Shown here: positions 16,226 to 25,191 of the stretch, one piece after another
How positions within the stretch are numbered: position 1 is the first letter of the stretch
Layout: each line of letters opens with the position of its first letter
NCBI RefSeq assembly: GCF_000429125.1
Contig: NZ_AUBG01000011.1
Coordinates: 1-64,000 of the forward strand
Direction: 5' to 3'
Source of the DNA: Aequorivita capsosiphonis DSM 23843
Lineage (GTDB): Bacteria > Bacteroidota > Bacteroidia > Flavobacteriales > Flavobacteriaceae
DNA: 64,000 nucleotides
The notes under the pieces: model-generated
What the model was told of the DNA's origin: nothing
Database searches by the model: none
Seen by the model: only the letters and a program-made list of their open reading frames with translations
Made by a program: the position numbers and the translations under genes

Positions 16226-16906
16226 TTAAACTACAAACTTATAGCCAACACCTTTCACGGTCTTAAACTTATCATCGCCTATTTTTTCCCGGAGTTTCCT
16301 AATGTGGACGTCTATGGTTCTGCCACCTACGATTACTTCATTGCCCCAAACAATATCTAAAATATCTTCACGCTTAAACACCTTTCCTGGTTTTGAAGCT
16401 AATAGCGCGAGTAATTCGAATTCTTTCCGCGGCAAGATCATTTCTTCGGTATCCAGCAAGATTTTATATTCTTCACGATTTATGGTAAGATTGCCATGTT
16501 TTAGATTATCCACTTCGCCGTTGTTCTTAAATCTTCTAAGCAACGCCTTTACCTTACTTACCAAGACTTTCGGCCTAATTGGTTTGGTTATATAATCATC
16601 TGCTCCGGCTTCAAAACCTGCCATTTGAGAGAAATCTTCTCCGCGAGCGGTTAAGAAGGTAATAATGGTTTCCGAAAGCTCTGGGAGTTTTCTGATTTTT
16701 TCACAAGCCTCTATCCCGTCCATTTTTGGCATCATCACATCCATGATAATGAGTTGCGGAATACTTTTTTTTGCTTGTGCTATAGCCTCAACTCCATTTT
16801 CGGCTGTTTCAACCTTATATCCTTCAGAAGCCAAATTGTATCGGACAATTTCAAGAATATCCGGTTCGTCATCTACCAATAAAATCGTGATTTCTCTTTT
16901 TTTCAT
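16226..16906 (-). CDS. OmpR/PhoB-type response regulator
   Basis: A 226-residue transcription factor. The receiver domain spans residues 1-120, with the acidic pair in VDDEPD and the phospho-Asp in LIIMDVMMPKMDG. The winged helix spans about 130-226, with the recognition region GGRTIDVHIRKLREKIG and terminal VKGVGYKF. It forms a two-gene operon with the following kinase. Regulon unknown. Confidence 0.92.
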   Translation of the reverse strand: MKKREITILLVDDEPDILEIVRYNLASEGYKVETAENGVEAIAQAKKSIPQLIIMDVMMPKMDGIEACEKIRKLPELSETIITFLTARGEDFSQMAGFEAGADDYITKPIRPKVLVSKVKALLRRFKNNGEVDNLKHGNLTINREEYKILLDTEEMILPRKEFELLALLASKPGKVFKREDILDIVWGNEVIVGGRTIDVHIRKLREKIGDDKFKTVKGVGYKFVV

Positions 16907-16933
16907 ATTTTAGAGTAAAGCATTTTTGCATTT

Positions 16934-16961
16934 CAAAGATACTATTATTTCACGGCAGCAA
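16934..16961 (-). promoter_or_regulatory. Promoter of the response regulator-kinase operon
   Basis: TTG (16961-16959) and TATCTTTG (16941-16934) on the minus strand are 17 bases apart, a full match to TTG-N17-23-TAnnTTTG. The ATG is at 16906, giving a leader of about 20 bases. Confidence 0.6.
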
Positions 16962-17133
16962 ATGTGTAGCACGCTTATTGTTAACCATAACATAACCTTT
17001 TAGTAACAAAGCTTTTCAGTAATCATATAAAAATTAACAATTACAGCAATAACTTGTAATTTATTCATAGTCAAGCTTTTAAATAACAATTTAATTTCAT
17101 ATATTTACTTAACTAACCTTAAAAAAGAACGCT

Positions 17134-18111
17134 ATGAGAACCATTACCTTAGTTACAGCGCTTTTGATAAGTGCAGCTTCTTTTTCCCAGATTGCAGGCA
17201 CCAGTTTTGAGGACCCAGAGCTATTTTCTGGTAAATATACCGACACTGGAGATCCAAATGTGGCTCATAATCTTATCAATAATCCCGAAGAACCACGCGT
17301 TAACCACACAAAAGATGGTGAAGAATTGGGCTTTAAAGCATCCTACGTTCCTTATGACACTCCAGGTGTTGGTTCCACCGACGCTGATTATGTTGGCGTT
17401 ACTAAAACCAAACCTTCTTCTACTGTATTTTATACGGATGGTGCAAATGGATACCGAATGAACGATACCGATGGAAACTATATTTTGGAATTTGATCCAG
17501 TAGATTTATCTGGCGTTCCAACTCCCGCAGTTTCGTTGGATTTTCTTTTATCTATAAATAGCAACCCTGCAAATGGAAACTATGAAGGCGATGGAACCAT
17601 TAATGAAGCAGGATCTGACAGATTGCGAATCTATGCCAAAGACCTTACCAATAATGTTGAAATCGACCTTTTCAATTCAACAGGAAGCGATCTTGACGAT
17701 TTTGTGCCTTATGATCCAGGAGAGGGTAAATACAAGCTCGAATGGCAACATGTAATTGCTAATCTTTCGTCCAACACTACTGTTCAATTAATAATTGAAG
17801 GACGCAATAATGCAACTTCAGAGTCTTTTTGGTTTGACAATATTGAGTTTCTTGGAGCCATTGGAGTAGGAAATTTAGCCGCGGGTCAATTTGGTATATA
17901 TCCTAATCCCGCAACGAATGGCTATATAAACATCATCTCAAAAATGAATGGGGTAAAAAATGTTTCAATTTACGATGTGCTGGGAACACAAGTTTTAAAT
18001 ACCAAATTGAATGGGGAACGACTTGATATTTCAGATTTAAACAGCGGGGTTTATATTCTAAAAATAGAACAAGGAAAAGCTTCTACCACCAAAAAGTTGG
18101 TTATGAAGTAA
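17134..18111 (+). CDS. Secreted protein with T9SS type A sorting domain
   Basis: A 325-residue exported protein. Signal peptide MRTITLVTALLISAASFSQ; a beta-rich central region of about 230 residues with many Asp/Asn/Gly (possible carbohydrate- or calcium-binding jelly roll, not assignable); then a C-terminal T9SS type A signal from about residue 255 (FGIYPNPATNGYINI...VYILKIEQGK) ending in KKLVMK. It would be moved through the outer membrane by PorSS/T9SS and either released or anchored. It stands alone with its own terminator. Confidence 0.82.
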   Translation: MRTITLVTALLISAASFSQIAGTSFEDPELFSGKYTDTGDPNVAHNLINNPEEPRVNHTKDGEELGFKASYVPYDTPGVGSTDADYVGVTKTKPSSTVFYTDGANGYRMNDTDGNYILEFDPVDLSGVPTPAVSLDFLLSINSNPANGNYEGDGTINEAGSDRLRIYAKDLTNNVEIDLFNSTGSDLDDFVPYDPGEGKYKLEWQHVIANLSSNTTVQLIIEGRNNATSESFWFDNIEFLGAIGVGNLAAGQFGIYPNPATNGYINIISKMNGVKNVSIYDVLGTQVLNTKLNGERLDISDLNSGVYILKIEQGKASTTKKLVMK

Positions 18112-18132
18112 ACTGCCATAAAATTCTATTTT

Positions 18133-18162
18133 AAAGCTCCTGTTTCGGCCGGAGCTTTTTTA
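18133..18162 (+). terminator. Intrinsic terminator of the T9SS cargo gene
   Basis: AAAGCTCC (18133-18140) pairs with GGAGCTTT (18151-18158), followed by a T run. It is 22 bases behind the stop codon. Confidence 0.75.
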
Positions 18163-18200
18163 TTTAAGTATTTTTGAAGTGAAATTGCAGATCCCTAAAT

Positions 18201-19175
18201 ATGTTAGAAAAGGAAATATTCAATATTAATTCTGATAAAGATTTTGAACGTCTTGCACTCCAAATATTCCGTTTTCAGTATGAAAATGTTTCGGTCTATC
18301 GAAACTTTTGCAATCTCTTAAACACGAATCCTTCCCAAGTAAATAAAATCGCACAAATTCCGTTTTTGCCCATTCAATTTTTTAAAAGCCAGAAAATAAT
18401 AGCAGATAATCATTCTAAAAAATTAATCTTCACCAGCAGCGGCACCACAGGAAGCCATACAAGCAAACACTATGTAGCCGATGCTTCTATTTATGAAGAG
18501 AGTTTCCAGATTGCATTTAAAAAGCAATATGGCGACGTTAGCGATTATACTATACTGGCTTTGCTCCCCTCCTATTTAGAACGGGAAGGTTCTTCACTAA
18601 TTTATATGGTTGAAAGTTTAATTGAAAAGAGCGACAACCCGAACAGTGGGTTTTATTTATACGAAACGGAGGCATTGATAGAAAAGCTTATCGCTTTAGA
18701 AGAAAAAAATAAAAAAGTTCTGCTCATAGGGGTGTCCTATGCCTTGTTGGATTTGATTGAAAAAAGAACTTTCAAGCTTCGAAATACGATTGTCATGGAA
18801 ACCGGTGGAATGAAAGGCCGCAGAAAAGAAATGATAAAAGAAGAACTTCACGAGATTTTAAAAAAGGGTTTCGGCGTGCAAAAAATTCACAGTGAATACG
18901 GAATGACGGAACTGCTCTCCCAAGCTTATTCTGTGGGCGATGGAGTTTTTTCTTGTCCTCCGTGGATGAAAATTCTAACCCGCGACACCGAAGACGCACT
19001 TACCTATATTACAGGAAAAACTGGTGGAATAAATGTAATAGATTTGGCCAACCTCTACTCCTGCTCTTTTATAGCCACGCAAGACTTAGGAAAGACTCTT
19101 GAAGATGGAACTTTTGAAATTCTGGGACGTTTTGATTCCAGTGATGTTCGCGGCTGTAATTTGATGGTTTTATAG
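18201..19175 (+). CDS. LuxE-like acyl-protein synthetase domain protein
   Basis: A 324-residue protein of the LuxE/acyl-protein synthetase branch of the adenylate-forming superfamily. The ATP-binding P-loop-like block LIFTSSGTTGSHTSKH is near residue 80. HSEYGMTELLSQAY near residue 230 is the adenylate-binding motif, and LGRFDSSDVRGCNL closes the domain. No luciferase or reductase genes accompany it, so it is not bioluminescence. Stand-alone copies are common in Bacteroidota and are thought to activate carboxylic acids, perhaps for lipid or cell-surface chemistry. Substrate unknown. Confidence 0.8.
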   Translation: MLEKEIFNINSDKDFERLALQIFRFQYENVSVYRNFCNLLNTNPSQVNKIAQIPFLPIQFFKSQKIIADNHSKKLIFTSSGTTGSHTSKHYVADASIYEESFQIAFKKQYGDVSDYTILALLPSYLEREGSSLIYMVESLIEKSDNPNSGFYLYETEALIEKLIALEEKNKKVLLIGVSYALLDLIEKRTFKLRNTIVMETGGMKGRRKEMIKEELHEILKKGFGVQKIHSEYGMTELLSQAYSVGDGVFSCPPWMKILTRDTEDALTYITGKTGGINVIDLANLYSCSFIATQDLGKTLEDGTFEILGRFDSSDVRGCNLMVL

Positions 19176-19230
19176 GGAAATGTTTAACACAAAACGCTGA
19201 AAATCAACGTAAGTTATTGAATAGCACTAC

Positions 19231-19273
19231 GACCAAATAACAGTGAAAAAGTGATGATTTTTCATAATTTGGT
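19231..19273. other. Structured 3' region (possible small RNA or 3' UTR element)
   Basis: ACCAAAT (19231-19237) pairs with ATTTGGT (19267-19273), and inside it TGAAAAA (19243-19249) pairs with TTTTTCA (19258-19264). A two-part hairpin results, with small internal loops. It lies between the LuxE-like stop codon and a strong terminator at 19288, more than 110 bases from the gene. No separate promoter was recognised. Confidence 0.35.
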
Positions 19274-19287
19274 TGGTTAGTTACCTG

Positions 19288-19322
19288 GAAATCCCCGCGC
19301 ATTCGTGCCGGGGATTTTCTTG
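19288..19322 (+). terminator. Intrinsic terminator behind the LuxE-like gene
   Basis: AAATCCCCG (19289-19297) pairs with CGGGGATTT (19309-19317), with a GC-rich core and a T-rich tail. It is 113 bases behind the LuxE-like stop. Confidence 0.7.
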
Positions 19323-19429
19323 TTTTACTGTAAGCCTTAATATCAATTTTGCATTTGCTTATCCAAATCTGCTAATGAAATGAATTCTCCTTTATTCACA
19401 GAAGCATCACATCAGCGGTATTAATGCTT

Positions 19430-19738
19430 TTATATCTCTTTCAGAAATTTTTGAAATTCCTGAGGGTTTTTTTTATTGTTCCAAAATAATAACAAATCTA
19501 TTCTTCCTTCCTTTTCAAAAACTTTATATACCAAAGTAGTTTGCTTTGAAATAACAGAAACACGAACATTATCGAATTTATAAGCCTTGCCTATCAACAC
19601 TCCTGTTTTTAGGGTTAAAATATAATCTTCCACTAAATCAATAAATTGAATTACTTGTTCTTCATTCCATTTTTTTAAAATGAAATCAATCTCTGCTGCA
19701 TAAGTGATTTCCGACGTTGGAGTTCAAAAAACCTCCAT
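19430..19738 (-). pseudogene. ParE/RelE-like toxin gene interrupted by UGA at codon 5
   Basis: The frame starts with an ATG at 19738, directly after the antitoxin stop, and would encode 102 residues. Codon 5 (19726-19724) is TGA. Family members of this type begin with a V-x-W-T-P-T pattern, and here the frame reads M-E-V-F-stop-T-P-T-S, so the TGA falls where Trp is expected. The rest is intact (IDFILKKWNEEQVIQF, VRVSVISKQTTLVYKV, IDLLLFWNNKKNP). The only in-frame restart with a usual start codon is a GTG at 19633, which would leave 67 residues lacking the N-terminal helices. Most likely a recent nonsense mutation silencing the toxin. Confidence 0.75.
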
Positions 19739-19972
19739 TTATTTGGAAATATATCTATTTTTAAAATCAGCAATAACCTCGTTATGAAGCCTTACTAATC
19801 CTTGATCACTCTCCTCCATCGCCTGCTGAATCAATTTTTCTGCAACTTCAGGAAGTTCATATTCATTTGTGTCCTCATAATTCTCAAAAACAGCATATAC
19901 AACCCGCAATGCCCTTTCGTCGGCTAGGTTTGCAAAGGCTATCACCTTTTTTCGAAGTTCTGTGGTTTCCAT
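19739..19972 (-). CDS. Antitoxin of a ParE/RelE-type toxin-antitoxin pair
   Basis: A 77-residue, acidic, helical protein (RVVYAVFENYEDTNEYELPEV..) of a type commonly encoded directly before RelE/ParE-like toxins in Flavobacteriia. Its stop codon TAA is immediately followed by the ATG of the toxin frame, giving tight coupling. The toxin is interrupted by a UGA, so this antitoxin may now be an orphan. No DNA-binding domain is obvious. Confidence 0.7.
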   Translation of the reverse strand: METTELRKKVIAFANLADERALRVVYAVFENYEDTNEYELPEVAEKLIQQAMEESDQGLVRLHNEVIADFKNRYISK

Positions 19973-20003
19973 AATTCAAATAATTTAACCTAAAGATAAG
20001 CAA

Positions 20004-21302
20004 TTATACCGCTTTGATAATAAAATAATTTTTCTTTCCGCGCTGTAATAGCACAAACTGACCATTTATTAAATCGTTTTCGGAAACTTTAAAGTCTTCA
20101 GTAACTTTCTCTTTATTTACTGAGATAGAGTTTTCTTTTAAGGCGCGACGGGCTTCACTATTCGATTTTAAAAAGCCTGTTTTTTCAGCCAAAGCGGCAA
20201 TAATATCAATTCCGTTATTTACTTCTTCTTTTGAAATCTCAGCTTGTGGAACACCGTCAAAAACATCTAGAAAGGTTTTTTCATCGAGTGTTTTAAGATC
20301 TTCGGAAGTAGAGTTTCCGAATAAAATCTCGGAAGCTTTTACCGCCTTTTCATATTCCTCAGCACTGTGAACGGTAGTTGTTACTTCTTCCGCCAAACGC
20401 TTTTGAAGCAAACGCATATGCGGTGCTTCTTGATGTTCTGCTATTAAACCCTCAATAGTTTCCTTATCGAGAAATGTAAAAATCTTGATATATTTTTCTG
20501 CGTCTTCGTCAGCGCTATTTAACCAATATTGGTAGAATTTGTAAGGTGAAGTGCGGTCTGCATCCAGCCAGATGTTACCACCTTCACTTTTACCAAATTT
20601 GCTGCCGTCGCTTTTGGTAATAAGTGGACAGGTTAATGCATAACCTTTTCCAGCATCCATTCTTCGTATTAGTTCAGTACCAGTGGTTATATTTCCCCAT
20701 TGGTCGCTACCGCCCATTTGTAATGTACAATCGAGATTTCTGTATAAATGAACAAAATCGTATCCTTGAATTAATTGATAGGTGAATTCAGTAAAAGAAA
20801 GACCTTCTGCACTTTCGCCGCTCAATCTGGTTTTTACAGAATCTTTCGCCATCATATAATTGACGGTAATGTGTTTTCCTACGTTTCTTATAAAATCAAG
20901 AAACGAAAATTCTTTCATCCAATCGTAATTATTGACCAGAGTTGCAGGGTTTTCAAGATTTTCCGAAAAATCGAGGAATTGAGAAAGTTGGTTTCTTACA
21001 CCTTCCTGATTTTTTTTCAACGTGGCCTCATCAAGTAAATTGCGCTCGCTGTTTTTCATGGATGGATCACCAATCATTCCTGTGGCACCACCAACCAAGG
21101 CAACCGGTTTATGACCGCAGCGCTGATAGAACGACAAAAGCATGATTGGAACCAGGTTACCAATGTGCAAGGAGTCTGCAGTTGGATCAAAACCTACGTA
21201 TGCAGAACGCATTTTTTCCATTAGGTGTGCTTCAGTTTCAGGCATTACATCGTGTATCATGCCACGCCATTGTAGTTCTTCAACGAAATTTTTTAGCTTC
21301 AT
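20004..21302 (-). CDS. tyrS: Tyrosyl-tRNA synthetase
   Basis: A 432-residue class I aminoacyl-tRNA synthetase that charges tRNA-Tyr. The HIGH motif is HIGN (residues 46-49), the KMSKS motif is KFGKS (about 231), and substrate pocket blocks [17 protein letters not shown] and YQLIQGYDF are present. A C-terminal S4 RNA-binding domain ([20 protein letters not shown]) follows. Length matches the bacterial enzyme. It is transcribed from a full-consensus promoter at 21349-21378. Confidence 0.95.
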   Translation of the reverse strand: MKLKNFVEELQWRGMIHDVMPETEAHLMEKMRSAYVGFDPTADSLHIGNLVPIMLLSFYQRCGHKPVALVGGATGMIGDPSMKNSERNLLDEATLKKNQEGVRNQLSQFLDFSENLENPATLVNNYDWMKEFSFLDFIRNVGKHITVNYMMAKDSVKTRLSGESAEGLSFTEFTYQLIQGYDFVHLYRNLDCTLQMGGSDQWGNITTGTELIRRMDAGKGYALTCPLITKSDGSKFGKSEGGNIWLDADRTSPYKFYQYWLNSADEDAEKYIKIFTFLDKETIEGLIAEHQEAPHMRLLQKRLAEEVTTTVHSAEEYEKAVKASEILFGNSTSEDLKTLDEKTFLDVFDGVPQAEISKEEVNNGIDIIAALAEKTGFLKSNSEARRALKENSISVNKEKVTEDFKVSENDLINGQFVLLQRGKKNYFIIKAV

Positions 21303-21348
21303 TTTTATAATTTTTACTCCATCGCTCAGGCTATGGAATTTGAGGATG

Positions 21349-21378
21349 CAAAGATACGTTTCTCAATTAAAGATTCAA
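21349..21378 (-). promoter_or_regulatory. Promoter of tyrS
   Basis: TTG (21378-21376) and TATCTTTG (21356-21349) on the minus strand are 19 bases apart, a full match to the Bacteroidota consensus. The ATG is at 21302. Confidence 0.6.
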
Positions 21379-21494
21379 GGTTCAAAGTCCAAGTTTCGCA
21401 TTTTAGGTTCCATCAATAATCTAGATCTAATGAAAAGCACATTCGGTTTACATTTCAGTTTCATTTATGATTTCATTTTCAGTATTTTCGCTAT

Positions 21495-22508
21495 ATGATT
21501 TTAGTAACAGGTGGCACAGGAATGGTGGGATCTCATCTCTTATACCTTCTTTTAAAAGAGGGCACAGGAAAGGTGCGCGCAATTCATAGAAGAAACAGCG
21601 ATATTGCATCGGTGAAAAAAGTCTTTGCACTTTACACGCCTAATGTAGATTTACTTTTCAATAAAATAGAATGGGTAGAAGCAAATATCACCGACATTCC
21701 CGAACTAACGATTGCTTTTAAAAACATTACCAAGGTTTACCATTGTGCGGCATTTATCAATTTTAACCCTTCAAAATATAAAGTGCTCAAAAAAGCGAAT
21801 GTTGAAGGAACAGCAAATATTGTGAATCTCTGTCTTGCGAACAAAGTTGAAAAAATATGCTATGTAAGTTCGGTCTCTACTTTAGGAACGGCCCTAAACC
21901 AAAATCTAATTACCGAAGAGACCCATTACAACCCTGATGATAAAAACAGCGTGTATGCCATTACAAAATACGGAGCTGAAATGGAGGTTTGGCGCGGTAC
22001 GCAAGAAGGTTTGGATGCAGTAATCGTCAATCCTGGTATCATTTTGGGAACCTCATTAAGTGAAGGTGGAAGTGGAATGATAGTCCCTCTAGGTTCTAGC
22101 GGAATCCCCTTTTACCCCTCTGGTTCTATGGGAATAGTAGATGTTCAAGATGTTGTAAAAGCAATGCTATTGTTGATGGAGTCCGATACAAAAAATGAAC
22201 GCTTTATTTTGGTGAGCGAAAACATTTCGTATAAAGAAATACTCTCGAGACTAGCACCACTCTTTGGAAAAAAGCCACCCAAAAGAAAACTTTCAAAAGG
22301 GTTTATGATCTTTTTAAGCACCATTGACGGGTTGCTAAACAAACTTTTTGGAATAAAGCGAAGAGTGGTAAAGGCAACAGTTCGATCTATGTTTACGACC
22401 TCACTTTACGATGCGTCAAAAATTAAGAAACGTTTCGGATTTCAATTTACCACAACAGAAGAAACGCTTAAACGGATAGCAAAAGAAAGCGGAAAGGTGT
22501 TACAATAA
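21495..22508 (+). CDS. NAD(P)-dependent epimerase/dehydratase, extended SDR
   Basis: A 337-residue extended short-chain dehydrogenase. The nucleotide site VTGGTGMVGSHL is at residues 4-15, the catalytic YAITKYGAE (Tyr-x3-Lys) lies near residue 155, and NPGIILG follows. Family members act on nucleotide sugars, steroid-like or dihydroflavonol-like substrates; this one cannot be placed further. The 3' end overlaps the convergent DUF4296 gene by 9 bases. Confidence 0.83.
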   Translation: MILVTGGTGMVGSHLLYLLLKEGTGKVRAIHRRNSDIASVKKVFALYTPNVDLLFNKIEWVEANITDIPELTIAFKNITKVYHCAAFINFNPSKYKVLKKANVEGTANIVNLCLANKVEKICYVSSVSTLGTALNQNLITEETHYNPDDKNSVYAITKYGAEMEVWRGTQEGLDAVIVNPGIILGTSLSEGGSGMIVPLGSSGIPFYPSGSMGIVDVQDVVKAMLLLMESDTKNERFILVSENISYKEILSRLAPLFGKKPPKRKLSKGFMIFLSTIDGLLNKLFGIKRRVVKATVRSMFTTSLYDASKIKKRFGFQFTTTEETLKRIAKESGKVLQ

Positions 22509-22931
22509 ACTATCTTTCTTTGCGCTAGATATATCAATTTTCGATCTTTGTAAATTGTTAATGCTATCTTTAACATCACGCTCCTTTTCTACCAGACTGT
22601 CCATTTTTATCCGCATCACACCCAATCGGGTCTCTACATCCTGAAAAATACCCATGTAAGCATTTATATCGGCAGCATAAAATGCATTACTTCTTGCAAA
22701 CTGTACACTATCCACTCCAAAATTTTGATAGATAAGCGAATCCATTTTTACACCCTTGGCTATTATGGATTTGTTATCCACACTTCTGGCCGCATTAGAT
22801 AAATAGGTCTCTGTAAGGATATCAACCATTTTATTCTTCGGAATAAGATTTTTAGGCTTTTCAGGCTGGTCAACATTTTGGCAACCAAAAAAGCTTAAAA
22901 TGGATATAAAAAGAATTGCAAACTGTTTCAT
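22500..22931 (-). CDS. DUF4296 lipoprotein
   Basis: A 143-residue lipoprotein with signal MKQFAILFISILSFFGC (lipobox Cys17). It has the DUF4296 signature: IPKNKMVDILTETYLSNAAR, then a Tyr/Phe-rich segment (LIYQNFGVDSVQFARSNAFY) and a Lys/Asp-rich helical tail. Function unknown; the family is restricted to Bacteroidota. It follows dihydroorotase with a 1-base start/stop overlap, so the two are cotranscribed. Confidence 0.82.
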   Translation of the reverse strand: MKQFAILFISILSFFGCQNVDQPEKPKNLIPKNKMVDILTETYLSNAARSVDNKSIIAKGVKMDSLIYQNFGVDSVQFARSNAFYAADINAYMGIFQDVETRLGVMRIKMDSLVEKERDVKDSINNLQRSKIDISSAKKDSLL

Positions 22932-24271
22932 TATCTATTAAAAGTAAGTCTTTCTGGATTGCTTTTATTGGGGAATTTTGAATTTTCATAAACTACCACC
23001 CCATTCACTAAAGTATGCGTAACACGCGATTTGAAAATGGTTCCTTCAAAAGGTGACCATTCGCATTTATACAAAATATTTTCTTTTTTCACGGTCCAGG
23101 GCGAATTGATATCTACCAAAACCAAATCTGCCTTATAACCTTCTCGAATATAACCTCGCTCCTTTATTTGGAACAAAATAGCCGGATTATGCGCCGTTTT
23201 TTCGACAATTTTTTCCAAAGAAATTTTTCCTTTATGATACATTTCCAAAAGCGCTACCAAAGCGTGCTGCACCAAAGGTCCACCTGATGGAGCGTTCAAA
23301 TATTTGTTGTTCTTCTCTTCAAGGGTATGTGGGGCGTGATCTGAAGCGATTACATCTATACGATCATCGAGTAATGCCTTAAGCAGACCATCTCTGTCTT
23401 TTTGCGTTTTTACTGCAGGATTCCATTTTATTTTAGTGCCTTTAGCTTTGTAATCTTCGTCCGTAAACCATAAATGATGAATACAAACCTCAGCGGTAAT
23501 TTTCTTTTGTGAAAGCGGCTTCTTATTGCTGAATAGATGGGTTTCCTTTTCAGTCGAAACATGAAAAACATGAAGTCTCGCTCCGGTTTTTTCTGCAAGT
23601 TTTATCGCTCGTGAAGAAGAAATATAACAAGCTTCTTCACTTCTTATTTTTGGATGGCATTCCATTGGAATGTCTTCGCCATATTCTGCCTTATACTTTT
23701 CCAGATTTTCTTTTATGGTAGCTTCATCTTCACAATGGGCAGAAATAAGCAATTTAGTTTTGCTGAAAATTTCTTCTATGGTTTTTGGATCATCAACTAG
23801 CATATTTCCTGTGGAAGATCCCAAAAATAATTTTAAGCCCGCTACTTTCTGTGGATCAACTTTTAAAATTTCGTCTAAATTATCGTTAGTGCCGCCAAAC
23901 ATAAATGAATAATTGGCCCAAGAGGTTTTTGCGGCAATATCAAACTTTTCTTCTAGAAGTTCGATGGTCGTTGCTTGGGGAACAGTGTTAGGCATTTCGA
24001 TAAAAGAAGTAATCCCTCCTGCCACTGCAGCTTTAGATTCGGTTTCGATTGTTGCCTTATGCGTTAAACCAGGTTCGCGAAAATGCACTTGATCATCAAT
24101 CATTCCCGGCAATAGATAGCAACCATCAGCATCAATTATCTTGGTTTCACCAGATTTCATGCTAATGCTATGGGCAATTTCTGCAATTTTACCATCTTGA
24201 ACTAAGACATCACCCTTAATAATTTCTCCTTCGTTAACAATATTCGCATTCTTAATTAAAACTGATTTCAT
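22931..24271 (-). CDS. Dihydroorotase-type amidohydrolase
   Basis: A 446-residue class I cyclic amidohydrolase, assigned to dihydroorotase of the pyrimidine pathway. The metal-binding DDQVHFREPG (a DxHxH variant: Asp-Asp-Gln-Val-His) is near residue 58. AGLKLFLGSSTG carries the bridging Lys, HCEDE and HVST supply His ligands, and ASDHAPHTLEEK carries the catalytic Asp. Allantoinase is the closest alternative. It lies between a polyprenol-phosphate mannosyltransferase-like gene and DUF4296 on the minus strand, an arrangement common in the family. Confidence 0.86.
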   Translation of the reverse strand: MKSVLIKNANIVNEGEIIKGDVLVQDGKIAEIAHSISMKSGETKIIDADGCYLLPGMIDDQVHFREPGLTHKATIETESKAAVAGGITSFIEMPNTVPQATTIELLEEKFDIAAKTSWANYSFMFGGTNDNLDEILKVDPQKVAGLKLFLGSSTGNMLVDDPKTIEEIFSKTKLLISAHCEDEATIKENLEKYKAEYGEDIPMECHPKIRSEEACYISSSRAIKLAEKTGARLHVFHVSTEKETHLFSNKKPLSQKKITAEVCIHHLWFTDEDYKAKGTKIKWNPAVKTQKDRDGLLKALLDDRIDVIASDHAPHTLEEKNNKYLNAPSGGPLVQHALVALLEMYHKGKISLEKIVEKTAHNPAILFQIKERGYIREGYKADLVLVDINSPWTVKKENILYKCEWSPFEGTIFKSRVTHTLVNGVVVYENSKFPNKSNPERLTFNR

Positions 24272-24332
24272 TTACCTAATATTTATTTATGTTTAAGAAA
24301 CAATTTGAGACGTGCTCTCCTTTGGATATACA

Positions 24333-25082
24333 TTAATGAAAGGATGTTTTATTGAATCTTTTGCGGTTAAATACACTTTTTATTTTCATTCCGATAACTC
24401 CAAAAATAGCTTCAGATATTATTCCAGAACTCATTTTGGATTCTCCTTTGGTGCGGTCTGTAAAAATTACCGGCACTTCAATGATTTTAAATTTGCTTAA
24501 ATGTGCCTTGAATTTCATTTCAATTTGAAAAGCATAGCCCACAAAACGAATATTGTCAAGATTTATTCTTTCCAAAACTGATCTTTTGTAACAGATAAAA
24601 CCAGCCGTGGTATCATAGATATCCATTCCCATCACAAACCGAACATATTTGGAAGCTAGCCAAGACAATAAAACTCTACTCATTGGCCAATTTACCACAT
24701 TTACTCCTGTTACATACCTAGAACCTATGGCAACATCATTACCTTCCTTATGGCATGCGTTAAACAATCTAACTAGATCATTTGGATTGTGCGAAAAATC
24801 GGCATCCATCTCAAAAATGTACTCGTACTCTTTTTCAAGAGCCCATTTAAAGCCAGCGATGTATGCGTTTCCCAAGCCATTTTTGACTGGACGTTTAAGT
24901 ATAAATAACTTCTCGGGATATTTTATAAAATTGTCTTCAACTAACTGGGCTGTGCCATCGGGAGAATTATCATCAACCACCAAAACGTGAAACTCTCGCT
25001 GCAATGAGAAAACAGTGCGCAACAAGCGCTCTATGTTTTCAATTTCATTGTAAGTGGGAACCACCACCAGCGCCTTGAACAT
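24333..25082 (-). CDS. Polyprenol monophosphomannose synthase-like glycosyltransferase (GT2)
   Basis: A 249-residue GT-A enzyme. The N-terminal VVPTYNEIENIERLL and VVDDNSPDGTA are the GT2 donor site, and DADFSHNPNDL contains the DxD metal site. The family signature YDTTAGFICYKRSVL and C-terminal FTDRTKGESKMS match Dpm1-like dolichyl/polyprenyl phosphate mannosyltransferases. It would place a sugar on a lipid carrier for use in the periplasm. A -7 box TACATTTG lies at 25105-25098. Confidence 0.86.
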   Translation of the reverse strand: MFKALVVVPTYNEIENIERLLRTVFSLQREFHVLVVDDNSPDGTAQLVEDNFIKYPEKLFILKRPVKNGLGNAYIAGFKWALEKEYEYIFEMDADFSHNPNDLVRLFNACHKEGNDVAIGSRYVTGVNVVNWPMSRVLLSWLASKYVRFVMGMDIYDTTAGFICYKRSVLERINLDNIRFVGYAFQIEMKFKAHLSKFKIIEVPVIFTDRTKGESKMSSGIISEAIFGVIGMKIKSVFNRKRFNKTSFH

Positions 25083-25191
25083 ACTCCTCTTTTACCGCAA
25101 ATGTACCGTTTTTTGAACAAATAAATGTGAAGTAAAATCTAATTGATACTGATAACAGGAAATTTAATTTACAGTACCTTTACCGCAAAAA

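Noticed and set aside
19430-19633. A 67-residue toxin starting with GTG at 19633
   Set aside because: The frame continues upstream without break to the TGA at 19726-19724 and, beyond it, to an ATG coupled to the antitoxin stop, so the short form is a remnant.
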